Assembly: GCF_000209165.1 (NCBI RefSeq)
Contig: NC_009043.1
Location: 868,001 to 932,000, forward strand
Reading direction: 5' to 3'
DNA: 64,000 nt
DNA from: Scheffersomyces stipitis CBS 6054
Lineage: Eukaryota; Ascomycota; Pichiomycetes; Serinales; Debaryomycetaceae
Below are positions 17,799 to 27,656 of the stretch, in pieces; positions within the stretch are counted from its first letter, which is position 1; each line of letters begins with the position of its first letter. The notes below the pieces were generated by a model, which ran no database searches, was not told the DNA's origin, and saw only the letters and a program-made list of their open reading frames with translations. Position numbers and translations under genes: made by a program.

Positions 17799-19244
17799 AT
17801 GGATTTGTCTTTACCATATGATAGGAAGATAAATAGCAGAAGTGTAACCACGGAGCTTAGTGAATGGGTTGCCCAACTTAAATGGGAAGATGTTCCAGAC
17901 AAAATTAAGGATAGAACAAAATTTTTGATCTTAGACGGCATTGGATGTGCCTTAGTAGGTGCTCATTTGCCATGGTCTGAAGAAGCAGTCGAAGCAGTTT
18001 TGAAATTTGAAACCCCAGGAGGAGATTCACCAATAGTGGGCTGGAAAGGAAGAAAGACGGGGCTTGTCTCAGCAGCTTTACTCAATTCCACATTCATTCA
18101 AGGTTTCGAGCTCGATGACTACCACAGTTACGCTCCTTTACATTCCAATTCTATAATTTTGCCTACACTTTTGAGTTTATGTTCTAAAGATCCCAGCAAG
18201 CATTCAGGGAGAGACTTTATCTTAGCAACAATAGTCGGGTTCGAAGTTGGACCAAGAGTTGGCAAATCAATTGGGGGAAGTTCTATTCTCTCGCTTGGTT
18301 GGCACAGCGGTGCTGTCTTCGGTCCACCTGTGGCCGCTGCGTCTGCCTGTAAATTCTTGAGCCATAACGCCATTCAAATTGAAGATGCTTTTGGAATAGC
18401 TTGTACCCAAGCGTCTGGTCTCATGTCGGCACAATTTGAGTCTTCTGTGAAACGAATGCAACACGGTTTTGCTGTTAGGAATGGCCTATTCGCAGCGTTA
18501 TTGGCAGATTCAAATTACAAAGGGATTTCAAAGGTCTTTGAAAGAAAGTACGGTGGCTACATTCCAGTTTTCACTTTGGGTGGTTTGAAACCTAAACCTG
18601 AAGAGATATCCTTAGGCTTAGGTGAAATTTGGAGAATAGAAGGTACCTTAGTGAAACTACACCCTTGCATGGGAGGGATCCATTCCACATGCGAATGTGT
18701 AGAAGAACTAGTCAATAGCCAGGAGGTTGATTCTAAAAATATTGAAGGAGTTAAAATTGAATTAGGTAAAGCAGCTTTTCATCATGGGGGCTGGAAAGCA
18801 CAGAGACCAATCAATGTTATTGGTGCACAGATGAATAACTCATACATCGCCGCATCTATATTTGTTGATGGGTCACTTCAAATGAAATCTTTTACCGAAG
18901 ATAAATTGAACCGTGAAGAAGTTTGGGATATTGTAAAGAAAACTCAATGTGTAGAAAACAACTTTGAGGGCCAAATTGACCCTCAGTTCAAATTATGCAC
19001 TCAAGTTACAGTAACGACGAAGGATGGGAAAGAGCATATATCGAGGGTTGTCAATCCAAAGGGAGTGTTGCCTCCATTAACCGGAAAAGAAATTGTCGAA
19101 AAATTTAAAAATTTAACTAACAATGTTATTACTAAAGACCAGCAGGATAAAATTATCGAAACAGTTTTGAATTTGGATAAATTCGACATGTCTTGTCTAT
19201 TAGACTCCTTGGATATTGACACTAGCAACCCGCTTGCTGTCTAA
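17799..19244 (+). CDS. MmgE/PrpD-family enzyme, cis-aconitate decarboxylase-like
   Basis: The MmgE/PrpD family contains 2-methylcitrate dehydratase and cis-aconitate decarboxylase (itaconate-forming). The 481-aa product is close to the length of the Aspergillus terreus decarboxylase (about 490) and shorter than yeast Pdh1 (516). Visible family motifs are LILDGIGCALVGA (43-55), FELDDYH...APLHSNS (103-118), GWHSGAVFG (167-175) and VKRMQHGFAVRNG (217-229). From memory these run closer to the fungal cis-aconitate decarboxylase branch than to PrpD/Pdh1; this needs alignment. There is no presequence, so it is probably cytosolic. It is divergent from the aconitase-like gene and starts 2.9 kb beyond the regulator. 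It could make an unsaturated acid that its neighbours hydrate and cleave, but its reaction is not proven by sequence. Confidence 0.85.
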   Translation: MDLSLPYDRKINSRSVTTELSEWVAQLKWEDVPDKIKDRTKFLILDGIGCALVGAHLPWSEEAVEAVLKFETPGGDSPIVGWKGRKTGLVSAALLNSTFIQGFELDDYHSYAPLHSNSIILPTLLSLCSKDPSKHSGRDFILATIVGFEVGPRVGKSIGGSSILSLGWHSGAVFGPPVAAASACKFLSHNAIQIEDAFGIACTQASGLMSAQFESSVKRMQHGFAVRNGLFAALLADSNYKGISKVFERKYGGYIPVFTLGGLKPKPEEISLGLGEIWRIEGTLVKLHPCMGGIHSTCECVEELVNSQEVDSKNIEGVKIELGKAAFHHGGWKAQRPINVIGAQMNNSYIAASIFVDGSLQMKSFTEDKLNREEVWDIVKKTQCVENNFEGQIDPQFKLCTQVTVTTKDGKEHISRVVNPKGVLPPLTGKEIVEKFKNLTNNVITKDQQDKIIETVLNLDKFDMSCLLDSLDIDTSNPLAV

Positions 19245-19915
19245 ATGGCTGCGAAAAAAATGCGAAAATAGCGAAGATAATCTCCGATTGCAAGAAAGAT
19301 AGGGCTCATAACATATTTTGGGAAATTACTGCTAGTGTTTCATCACATTTCTCTACTGCTGAGGCAGAAGTTAAGTATTTTCAGTAGTAGAATTACAATT
19401 TAAGTGACTTCCGATAAATCTTAAATCTTTTGAAAAAAATAGTTAGCCAATTTACAATTTGTAGTCCATATCAATTAGAAGGAAGACAAGTGAACCAACT
19501 AGTCTTGAACTGAATTCTCAATCTCCACTACCTGCCCAGTGGGACATCTATCTATTCTACCATTATCACATCCTTCCTAACAGGACCGGGTTCCCCCCTA
19601 CGGACAATTTGTCTACAAGTGACGGGCCCATCACTTACCTTTTCAACGAACTTGAATTTTTCATTCCTCAAAGGAGATAATGTGCCTGGAGATTGATCAA
19701 ATTAGACAAGTACTTCAATAACTAAGTTATCACAGCATTTCCATTTAATAGAAAAATTTACGTGAACCTAAGCCGAAAGTTCAAATTACCATCTTCCAAA
19801 GGTCAAAATGATTTCAGACTTATGTACTGCATACACACAAAAGGCTTTTGGTTATTAGGTACGATCAAAAGTGATTCAACCTTGAGTCCACAAGTCTTGG
19901 AATATCCCTTTCACA
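19245..19915. other. Intergenic region between the MmgE/PrpD-like gene and NTA1
   Basis: 671 bases with no supportable gene. It holds the 3' flank of the cluster and presumably the NTA1 promoter. No tRNA A/B boxes seen. Confidence 0.5.
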
Positions 19916-20989
19916 ATGAACAAGTTCGCCAGGCTCAGGGTGGCATGTGTTCAGCTTAACCCGAGAATAGGTGAGGTTGAAGCCAATATTCGCAAGGTAC
20001 ACACAATACTAGTCAATGTACCGAAAGTAGATTTGGTAGTACTTCCGGAATTGGCTATAACGGGCTATAACTTCCCCAACCGTAGAGCAATTGAGCCATA
20101 TCTAGAGAATTTGGCCCTAGAGAATGGACCCTCTATCAAGCTAGCAAAGGAAATCTCAAACAAGTACAAATGCTTTACTTTGATTGGATACCCTGAAATT
20201 TCGAATTCAACAATTTATAACTCTGCCGTATTGGTAGGACCCAACGGCTCAATACTACATAACTATAGAAAGACATTTCTCTATGAAACAGACGAGGTAT
20301 GGGGAGCAAGTGAGAATCCAGAAAAAGGGTTTTCGTCTCTAAAGCTTGTACTTGATAAGGAATACTATTTGGACAAGCAGGCAAACAAAACATATCCAAC
20401 TGTAACTACAAACATCGGCATTTGCATGGATGTAAATCCCTATCAATTCAAGGCTCCGTTCAATGCGTTTGAATTTTCAGGCTCGGCATTCCACCAGAGA
20501 GCCAAGCTCCTCTTGTTTCCCATGGCATGGCTATCGCCCCAATCACCTTCAACTAAGGAAGACTTGACCAAGAGTGAGAAGTTGAACAAGGGCAAGATAT
20601 TCAATGAAAGGTACTTCTCCACAGAACATAAACCAACGGTAAATGACAATAACGTAGCCCCAAAGTTGGAGTCTAATACTTTATTCGTGCCTACAACTCC
20701 AGAAGGTAGCACAGTAAACTACTGGCTTCTCCGTTTTTTTCCATTCATGAAGCATCCCAACAGTTACCAGTCCAAATACTATGAGACTGCCACGCTTATA
20801 GCCTGTAATCGTGTAGGGGTGGAAGACGATATATTGTATACTGGATCGTCATCAATAATACAATTCTCTGGAACTTCATCTTCGGCTCCTCAAATTGATA
20901 GTGCCAACCCCAGCGTTAATGTGCTTGGGAGTTTGGGCCAAGGCGACGAGGGAGTTTTAGTAAGGGATATAGATATCGAATTTGACTAA
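19916..20989 (+). CDS. NTA1: Protein N-terminal amidase (nitrilase superfamily)
   Basis: Deamidates N-terminal Asn and Gln to Asp and Glu, the first step of the Arg/N-degron pathway. The nitrilase catalytic triad is visible: Glu45 in LPELAITGYNF, Lys119 in YRKTFLYETDE and Cys170 in GICMDVNPY. GICMDxNPY together with YRKTFLYETDE is characteristic of Nta1, not of other nitrilases. At 357 aa it is shorter than Saccharomyces Nta1 (457), mainly in loops and the C-terminus; the core is complete and the frame is open throughout. It faces DUR3 tail to tail with 85 bp between stops. The link to the upstream cluster is probably only positional. Confidence 0.9.
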   Translation: MNKFARLRVACVQLNPRIGEVEANIRKVHTILVNVPKVDLVVLPELAITGYNFPNRRAIEPYLENLALENGPSIKLAKEISNKYKCFTLIGYPEISNSTIYNSAVLVGPNGSILHNYRKTFLYETDEVWGASENPEKGFSSLKLVLDKEYYLDKQANKTYPTVTTNIGICMDVNPYQFKAPFNAFEFSGSAFHQRAKLLLFPMAWLSPQSPSTKEDLTKSEKLNKGKIFNERYFSTEHKPTVNDNNVAPKLESNTLFVPTTPEGSTVNYWLLRFFPFMKHPNSYQSKYYETATLIACNRVGVEDDILYTGSSSIIQFSGTSSSAPQIDSANPSVNVLGSLGQGDEGVLVRDIDIEFD

Positions 20990-21074
20990 TAGAAAACTGC
21001 ACTTGCAATACCAGACCACGAGTCTTATTAAAATTATCATTATTATTACTAAATACTTTTACTATTATACATGT

Positions 21075-23081
21075 TTACTTAGATCGTTTGATGTAATCTC
21101 TATAGATTCCATTACTGACTGTCTTGATAGCATGACGACCTTCCCAAATAGGAGCCAACCCAATGATGATAAAGGCAACGTATAACCAAATTAACCCAAC
21201 TACAACATAACCTTTGTAGTATGCAGCAGACCAAATCCAATCACGGTACAATGGCAATGGCCATAACACCCATGTAAGCAACAAACCAACAACAACACCA
21301 ATTTTGGCAACTTTGGAATAGAAATTCAACTCGGCTGGATCAGCTGCACGAACTCCTAAGTCTTCTTCCACTGTGAAAACCTGAACATTTTCGATGGTGG
21401 ACTTTTCTTTGATGGCAGACTTTTCACCTTCACTTTCAGATTCAGATTCAGATTCAGATCCCGTAGCCTTGATCAAAAGCTTAGCTTCCAGCAATTCTTT
21501 CCAGTCAAATTTCTTTGGGAAAACAGTCAAACTGAGAATAATACTTACAACGGCAGGAAGGAACAAGGCAGTCAAGGAAGCGTAGAGACAAGGGATTTGC
21601 ATACCAAGAGTGTCGATAGTAATTTCTCCATAGAGTTTATTGGTGGTAGTGATCCATACGGCGAAACCGAAGACCAATCCGGTAATAGGAGCGACAAAGG
21701 CAGCGATTGTGGTTTGTCTATCCCAAGTAACAGTGAAAATAAGTGGGAACACACCTGGACAGATGACGATGGACATGAAGTAGCCCATCCATGTCATGTT
21801 AACATTAACGTAGTGAAGCATAAGTGTGAAACCAGCAGCAAACAAGCCGAAAAAGACAACACCGAAATGAGCAACTCGGATCATCTGCTTGTTGTTAGCT
21901 TGAGGGTTAATGTACTTCTTGTAGATATCGAAGGATAAGATCGACGAAACAGAAATCATTTGAGCACTCGAGGTAGATGTTACAGCAAGGTAGACAGTCA
22001 ACAAGACAGCACCAACACCACTATTACCCAAAACAGCTTTGACAGTATAAGGAAGAACAAAGCCAGAGTCGATTTCGAACTGAGTCATCTTTCTTGGGAA
22101 GGTTGGAAAGCTAGGATGGCCTTGCAAGATGATACTGGCACCTCCGATAATAGCACCAATTGGCCAAGTGTTTGCAAAAATCAAGACGGCTGAACCCAAG
22201 TAACTAGGAACAGTAGCCTTTACTTCAGCAGAGAACGACTTTTGCCAGAAAGAAGAGTCCATGACAGTCAAACCAAAGTTACCACAAGTCAAAACCAAAC
22301 CGAAGATGATAGAACCTTGAGACTTACCAGTAAGAATAGAACCTTGATAATTGCCTTCGATATATCTATCTTGAGAGTGTTCTAACAATTGAGAATAAAG
22401 GCCGTTCAAACCACCGATTTCCTTGGAAGCAAGAACCTTAGTGTTGATGACAATCAAAATCAACAACAAGACGAAAGAGTGAACGTAATCAGTCAAGAAT
22501 GTTGCTTTCAACCCACCAAAGGTAGTATACAATAAAACTCCGAATGGAATAAGTAATGTACTTGCAACAATTGAAAGGTTTCCAGAAATGATCGAAATGG
22601 CACCACTAGCAGATAAAAGCATAGAGGAACATGAAATCAAGTTGGTAACCAAACAGAGGAACAAGAAAAGTATATGAGTAGCCTTTCCATATCTCAAACC
22701 GACAATTTCAAGCGAAGTGTGAGCTTGAGGAGCTCTCTTTTTAGCACTGATACCAATAAGAGCCATAACGCACATCTGCACCGATAAACCGGCCCCATAG
22801 TAAAACGAGGCTTGAACACCATAGTTGTAGATCATAGACACTGTCTGCAAAATTTCATCGGCCCAAGACCAAGAAGCGTAAACAGAAGAACACGCCAAGA
22901 AACGCTTCACACTTCTATCAGCAACAGAGAAAGTTTCCGTAGAAGTTGCATTTTCGTTGAGATACTTCTGCAAGAATTTGGTAGTTAAGATCATACCGAT
23001 TGCAAAAACGGCACCAACACCGAGCAACACCCCATAACCGGCACCTTTTGGAAGCAAAAATACAGTATCAGTGTCCGACAT
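21075..23081 (-). CDS. DUR3: DUR3-like urea/polyamine permease (sodium:solute symporter family)
   Basis: Plasma-membrane transporter of the solute:sodium symporter family; fungal Dur3 imports urea (and polyamines) with protons. The 668-aa protein has about 15 hydrophobic spans. The DUR3 hallmarks VADRSVKRFLACSSVYASW and SWADEILQTVSM are near 47-80, with the core LTDYVHSFVLLLI further on. A cytoplasmic loop near 550 carries a Ser-Glu dipeptide repeat encoded by a short microsatellite (about 21438-21463). GATAAG-type sites are clustered just before the ATG, matching nitrogen-catabolite control. CUG-clade yeasts often carry several DUR3 copies; which one this is cannot be told. Confidence 0.9.
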   Translation of the reverse strand: MSDTDTVFLLPKGAGYGVLLGVGAVFAIGMILTTKFLQKYLNENATSTETFSVADRSVKRFLACSSVYASWSWADEILQTVSMIYNYGVQASFYYGAGLSVQMCVMALIGISAKKRAPQAHTSLEIVGLRYGKATHILFLFLCLVTNLISCSSMLLSASGAISIISGNLSIVASTLLIPFGVLLYTTFGGLKATFLTDYVHSFVLLLILIVINTKVLASKEIGGLNGLYSQLLEHSQDRYIEGNYQGSILTGKSQGSIIFGLVLTCGNFGLTVMDSSFWQKSFSAEVKATVPSYLGSAVLIFANTWPIGAIIGGASIILQGHPSFPTFPRKMTQFEIDSGFVLPYTVKAVLGNSGVGAVLLTVYLAVTSTSSAQMISVSSILSFDIYKKYINPQANNKQMIRVAHFGVVFFGLFAAGFTLMLHYVNVNMTWMGYFMSIVICPGVFPLIFTVTWDRQTTIAAFVAPITGLVFGFAVWITTTNKLYGEITIDTLGMQIPCLYASLTALFLPAVVSIILSLTVFPKKFDWKELLEAKLLIKATGSESESESESEGEKSAIKEKSTIENVQVFTVEEDLGVRAADPAELNFYSKVAKIGVVVGLLLTWVLWPLPLYRDWIWSAAYYKGYVVVGLIWLYVAFIIIGLAPIWEGRHAIKTVSNGIYRDYIKRSK

Positions 23082-23103
23082 TTTTAGAATGAGACAATGA
23101 TAT

Positions 23104-23143
23104 CTTATCTAAATACAGATAGGAAAGACGAGAGATAAGATAG
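23104..23143. promoter_or_regulatory. GATA-factor sites in the DUR3 promoter
   Basis: CTTATC (GATAAG on the coding strand) at 23104-23109, GATAGG at 23118-23123, GATAAG at 23134-23139 and an overlapping GATAG at 23139-23143 lie 23-62 bp before the ATG. GATA factors (Gln3/Gat1) drive DUR genes when good nitrogen sources are absent. Their closeness to the start, inside the TATA-to-ATG interval, is unusual, so some may lie in the leader. Confidence 0.5.
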
Positions 23144-23153
23144 CAATCCTCCG

Positions 23154-23167
23154 CTCTATATATAGAG
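23154..23167 (-). promoter_or_regulatory. TATA element of DUR3
   Basis: CTCTATATATAGAG is a perfect palindrome with a TATATATA core, 73-86 bp before the DUR3 ATG. This is a typical yeast TATA position for an inducible gene. Confidence 0.6.
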
Positions 23168-25217
23168 AGGTAGCATCGCATGAATATCCAGCACGTTATA
23201 GTAAAAATTCACAACCAGTACTGCCGCACCGAAGAATCCAAGTACTTTGCAACGAGTTGCCTAATTCGGCCACTAATGATCCACCACAGCTGATCTGCTA
23301 GATCAACTTTAATTGGTGAGTTCCTTTTTTTAGTATGACATTAAATTCAGCTAATTAATATTGAAGGGCATTCGCTACTGTGGTTTTTGGGGCCAGATAT
23401 TTCATTGGTGGCAGACTAAGGATTTGCGCGCATCCATGAAGGATCGGTTCGGAATGAAAACTGTGGATCCAAAATGTATGTGAAGCTTGCTCAGTCATCC
23501 TTTATGAGAGCATGTCTTCAGCATTTCTTTGGGATTGTAGAAGCGGTGTGGCTGTCCTGTAGATGCGAAAAATTGCAATAGCTAATTAGGGCAAAAATTG
23601 CAACACAATATTAATGGAGTTCAGCTTCCACTTCCGCTGTTCCAAGAATTAATGGAACTACGACTATTGAAGCAATAAGTGGGGACCATTGTGGTTCCTT
23701 GATCTTCTCGTATATGCCAAATAGCAATTAACGGATATGATCAGATTAAATTGAATGCAACCTTCTTCTGCAGAACATTAGATTACTGTGTGGCATGTGA
23801 CTGGCAGAGATCCGACATCCGGGCCGATGTAGGACTTCAGTATTATGGACAACAGCACAAAACTGTTTACACTAGCCTTCGACCTCTTACATACACGGTA
23901 GGTCGTCCCACTTGTTTGCAAGAACCCGGCCCTTGGATTTCCAGCCTTGTTTGTATACATATAGTTTGGCTCCACCCCATTCTAACAATGCTTCACGCCT
24001 CGTTTGAGCGTATACAGCGAGTCTTGGCTCAGTATACAAGGCTTGGGACTAGGTGGTATGTGGGCTAATAAATTTACACTGGACTAAAGGGAACATACTT
24101 GTGATCTGGAATGTAATTTAGAATGGGAGTTCGTCTCGATCTGCAATCCTGCTTTCAGATCAGATTGTCGAAGAAAGAGAAAAGTGAAACATACGAACGC
24201 TACTACGTATACGACAACAAGATCGCGTACTGCCTATGAGAGTGACATCCACTAAGTTGAATGGTTTGAAAGGGCTATTTGTTTGTATCCAGGAAGCAGG
24301 CTAGCGATTACATGGTGTAGAATGACAAGACAAGAGAGGATCGACTAGTTTCCCGGTGGAATGCGTACACAAAGCAGTCGTACAGTATTTTAAAACTATT
24401 GGGTAGTTGCTCATACTGTGTGCCTTGCAGGAGGCTTCCTATTTGCTACTTACACAACCCAAGCTCAGCCTAAAGTTAGCTTTTGCGACAATCAATTGCC
24501 GGTGACCTGGCGGGGAATAAGGTGTTTGAATTTCCAAGAAAATAACGCTGGTGAATTCCTGCTGCGCAAAGAGATGATAAAATATATCAAACCAATCACT
24601 GCAACAGGTGGCCGGGAAAATAAGCATTAGATCAATAACCTCCCTGGTAGAAGGAAACGTCAGTACCGTCAGCAATCTCTTTTTTGATGCCGCACATCTC
24701 CGTCTCGGTTTTGGATCCCAATGTGGCTAATCTTCGCTTAAACTAGGCAATTATGGTCGTGAGACTCGGTTTCCACTAAAAGAAAACCGTCAGGCGCCAG
24801 ATTTGGCGCGTAAAAAAGAAATTTTTCATGTACGAGTTGCCTTTGTTTTCAATTTTTCACCTATCACTAAAAGGCATTTAACAAGGGAACTATTTTTTTG
24901 GATAATCTCCACCCTGCTGGCAGCTTTCAAGCCATTTGGTGAACATATATACAAACCCAAGACATTCCTCCATTGCTGAAAGTTGTAAATGCTCTGAAAG
25001 TTGTATATGATCTGAAAAAAGAAAAATCTGTCACTTTCTTTCTCTTCCGAACCTTATCTTTTTTTTGCCAGTCTTCCCAACGGCTACTGCAACGTCCTCC
25101 TGGAGTATCTTAGATAACAAAAATTATTATTGTCCAGATATAGTGAGGATCTTTTTCATAAAATTATAAATCGAATATATACGTTGACTTTTCGTTGCAT
25201 CTGGCGTTGCCAATACT
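23168..25217. other. Long divergent intergenic region, DUR3 / MNN4-like paralog B
   Basis: About 2 kb without a supportable gene. An 18-bp tandem repeat (unit beginning CTGAAAGTTGTA) runs twice plus six bases at 24976-25017, close upstream of the MNN4-like gene. No transposon ends, tRNA boxes or broken coding sequence were recognised. Confidence 0.5.
24976..25017. repeat. 18-bp tandem repeat, 2.3 copies
   Basis: Unit beginning CTGAAAGTTGTA at 24976 and 24994, with a partial CTGAAA at 25012. It lies about 200 bp before the MNN4-like paralog B start. Confidence 0.75.
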
Positions 25218-27656
25218 ATGAACAGTCAGCCAATATCAAAGATCTTGAACATTATTGCAACCATGTTGAAATCCTCTTTGAGACTCCAGCGTAGGTTGGT
25301 GCTAAAGGTCTTTGTAGTACTATTTCTATGTTGCACCATTAGCATTTTTTACCACTCAGCAACGAATACGTCAGGAGTTACCAGATACAAGAAAAATCTT
25401 GAAAAATCGATGAAGTTGAAGTTCAACTACTTGTACAACAATTTTCTTTCATCGCACCTCAATCTCGACTCCAATAAACTATTCCGTACGAAGTTCGAAT
25501 TTATCAAGAAGGAAAAATTAGAAAATGACTGGAACAATGAATTATGGTACATTAACGAAGATGTTCTACAAAATTTGCCTGTCGAAGTTTCTATACCACC
25601 ATTCTATTATAAGAATAAAGTTGCAAAACCGCCCATATTACCGTTTGATCCAAGGTTCACTCTAGCCGTGTACTACAAGTATCTCGAAAAGCAACACACT
25701 AGTAACCCTGGTTCGCCAGTGGAAGTTCCTTTTCACTGGGCCGATTGGGTAGACTTATCGAAATTGCATAAGTACGTATTGAACACGGAAGAGGACGACT
25801 TTTGCAAGCGATTATTCGACCTTTCGGAACATGAAGAACTCATCAAGGATTCCAAGATGAAACCCGTTGACCAATACTGTTTGCTAAGTGACAAGACACC
25901 ATTGGGATTCGAAATAACAGATTTCTCTGGTCCACAGAGCCCATCTAATAGAGAACTCTTGGGAAAGGCTTACCTCTATAGCAAGGCTCCCTCACCGGTA
26001 AAGATTATCTTTTTGGGAAGCGACGACGAGAAGGGATCTATACAAGCAGATGTTCAATCCTACAGTGTAAATGACTACAGGAATGGTTTACTCCACAATT
26101 CTATGATCAAAGACTTGTTAGATGCGAAAGCAATCGACGCAAATGTGCCATTAAACGTTGTCAAGACATTCGAAGACTTGTTCACGAAGACCACATCTAC
26201 TGTTGAAAACGCACAATTAAAAGGACAGTCAATAGAAATACCACCTGAATCATTCTATGTCAGTGGAATGAATGTTATATCAGAACTTGAACAAAAGCCA
26301 AGCTTGTCAGAGACAGAAAAGAACTACTTGGATTCCATGAGATTCTCGACATCGACAAATGATCCACCAAAGTTTTTCAATGAAGCAATATTATTAGCCA
26401 AAACTCCTCAAAAATGGCTAGGAGAACACTACGATTGGAGATTCTTCAATGGTTTGACTGTTGGAAACGAAGAACAACTCTTGTCATTACATAGACTTGT
26501 GAAGAATTACTTAAACTTTGCTCGTCAGAACGGTATAATTACTTGGATTGCCCATGGATCTTTGTTGTCGTGGTATTGGAATGGTATAGCTTTTCCTTGG
26601 GATACCGATATCGATGTTCAAGTTCCAATTCTGGAATTGCACAAATTGGGCCGTCATTTCAACCAAACGATTATTGTGGAAAATGCCGGAGACCGCAACT
26701 ACAATTTTGACGGATTGGGTCGCTACTTCGTTGATGTCGGGTCCTCCATCACACATCGTACCAAGGGTAACGGCAACAATAATATCGATGCAAGATTTAT
26801 TGATATAGATACCGGTCTTTACATTGATATTACTGGCTTATCGATTTCTGAAACACCAGCACCTTCCAGATACGACAATTTCATTAACATGGATCCTGTG
26901 AAGAAGGCCGTAGTAGATGAGCATATTGTCAATGGCCAACTTAACCACGTCGTAAAGAACCAACAATTGAGAGCTTACAACTGCCGTAACAACCATTTCA
27001 GCACATACGAAGAGTTGTCGCCATTGATGTTAACCCTCGTGGAAAATCAATTGAGTTACATCCCCAAGAACTTTGCTCTTAACTTGAACTATGAATATGA
27101 TGTCAAGGGACTCACAGAGAAGAACTACAGAGACTACATTTACTTGAATAACTTCAGGCTTTGGGCTAAGACACAGAACATTTTAGACTACCAGTCGTCT
27201 CCCGCAAGATGGGTCAAACAGTACAATTCCAAATTGAATAACCCAAAGAGTAAGAATGGAGAAGAGACACAAAAGAAGAAGTTTTCTTCGAAGAGGGTAG
27301 TAGGAGTGGCTGAGAAGCTCGCCATTGGGCAATTGACGGTCAGCGATCATTTGAACTTACTCCAAAAAAACGATGTGTTCAAGGAAGTATACAAGACGCT
27401 TCAATTTACGAAGTTCCACGAAATGGAGATGGAGAAATTGCTCCGTTCGGATATGAATGGTGTGACTAAATTGTTGGACCAATACAAAGCCCAGGCAAAT
27501 GTAGGTGGTGGATTGAGGCCAGATATATTCATGAACAAACTTCAACACGAAACTGATAAACAAAACTTCGTAAAGGAAGCCAACAAAATCGCAAAGCTTT
27601 CGGAAGTTTACCAGAAGCTAAAGAAAGCATCGAAAGAGAAAACAGAATCCAATTAA
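25218..27656 (+). CDS. Mnn4-like LicD-family type II Golgi protein (paralog B)
   Basis: Same family and predicted role as the gene at 7618-10017: a Golgi LicD-domain protein linked to mannosylphosphate transfer. The 812-aa protein has a signal-anchor span at about 28-46 after a basic stretch. The LicD core at about 440-560 has WIAHGSLLSWYWNG, an acidic DTDIDVQVP motif (residues 462-470) and DARFIDIDTGLYIDITGL. The Met at 25263 (MLKSSLRLQRR) would give a more usual short cytosolic tail and is a good alternative start. The C-terminal 150 residues are Lys-rich but lack the repetitive tail of Saccharomyces Mnn4. A CTG codon at 26631-26633, in the substrate-motif region, is polar (Asp) in paralog A, fitting Ser decoding. 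Confidence 0.88.
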   Translation: MNSQPISKILNIIATMLKSSLRLQRRLVLKVFVVLFLCCTISIFYHSATNTSGVTRYKKNLEKSMKLKFNYLYNNFLSSHLNLDSNKLFRTKFEFIKKEKLENDWNNELWYINEDVLQNLPVEVSIPPFYYKNKVAKPPILPFDPRFTLAVYYKYLEKQHTSNPGSPVEVPFHWADWVDLSKLHKYVLNTEEDDFCKRLFDLSEHEELIKDSKMKPVDQYCLLSDKTPLGFEITDFSGPQSPSNRELLGKAYLYSKAPSPVKIIFLGSDDEKGSIQADVQSYSVNDYRNGLLHNSMIKDLLDAKAIDANVPLNVVKTFEDLFTKTTSTVENAQLKGQSIEIPPESFYVSGMNVISELEQKPSLSETEKNYLDSMRFSTSTNDPPKFFNEAILLAKTPQKWLGEHYDWRFFNGLTVGNEEQLLSLHRLVKNYLNFARQNGIITWIAHGSLLSWYWNGIAFPWDTDIDVQVPILELHKLGRHFNQTIIVENAGDRNYNFDGLGRYFVDVGSSITHRTKGNGNNNIDARFIDIDTGLYIDITGLSISETPAPSRYDNFINMDPVKKAVVDEHIVNGQLNHVVKNQQLRAYNCRNNHFSTYEELSPLMLTLVENQLSYIPKNFALNLNYEYDVKGLTEKNYRDYIYLNNFRLWAKTQNILDYQSSPARWVKQYNSKLNNPKSKNGEETQKKKFSSKRVVGVAEKLAIGQLTVSDHLNLLQKNDVFKEVYKTLQFTKFHEMEMEKLLRSDMNGVTKLLDQYKAQANVGGGLRPDIFMNKLQHETDKQNFVKEANKIAKLSEVYQKLKKASKEKTESN

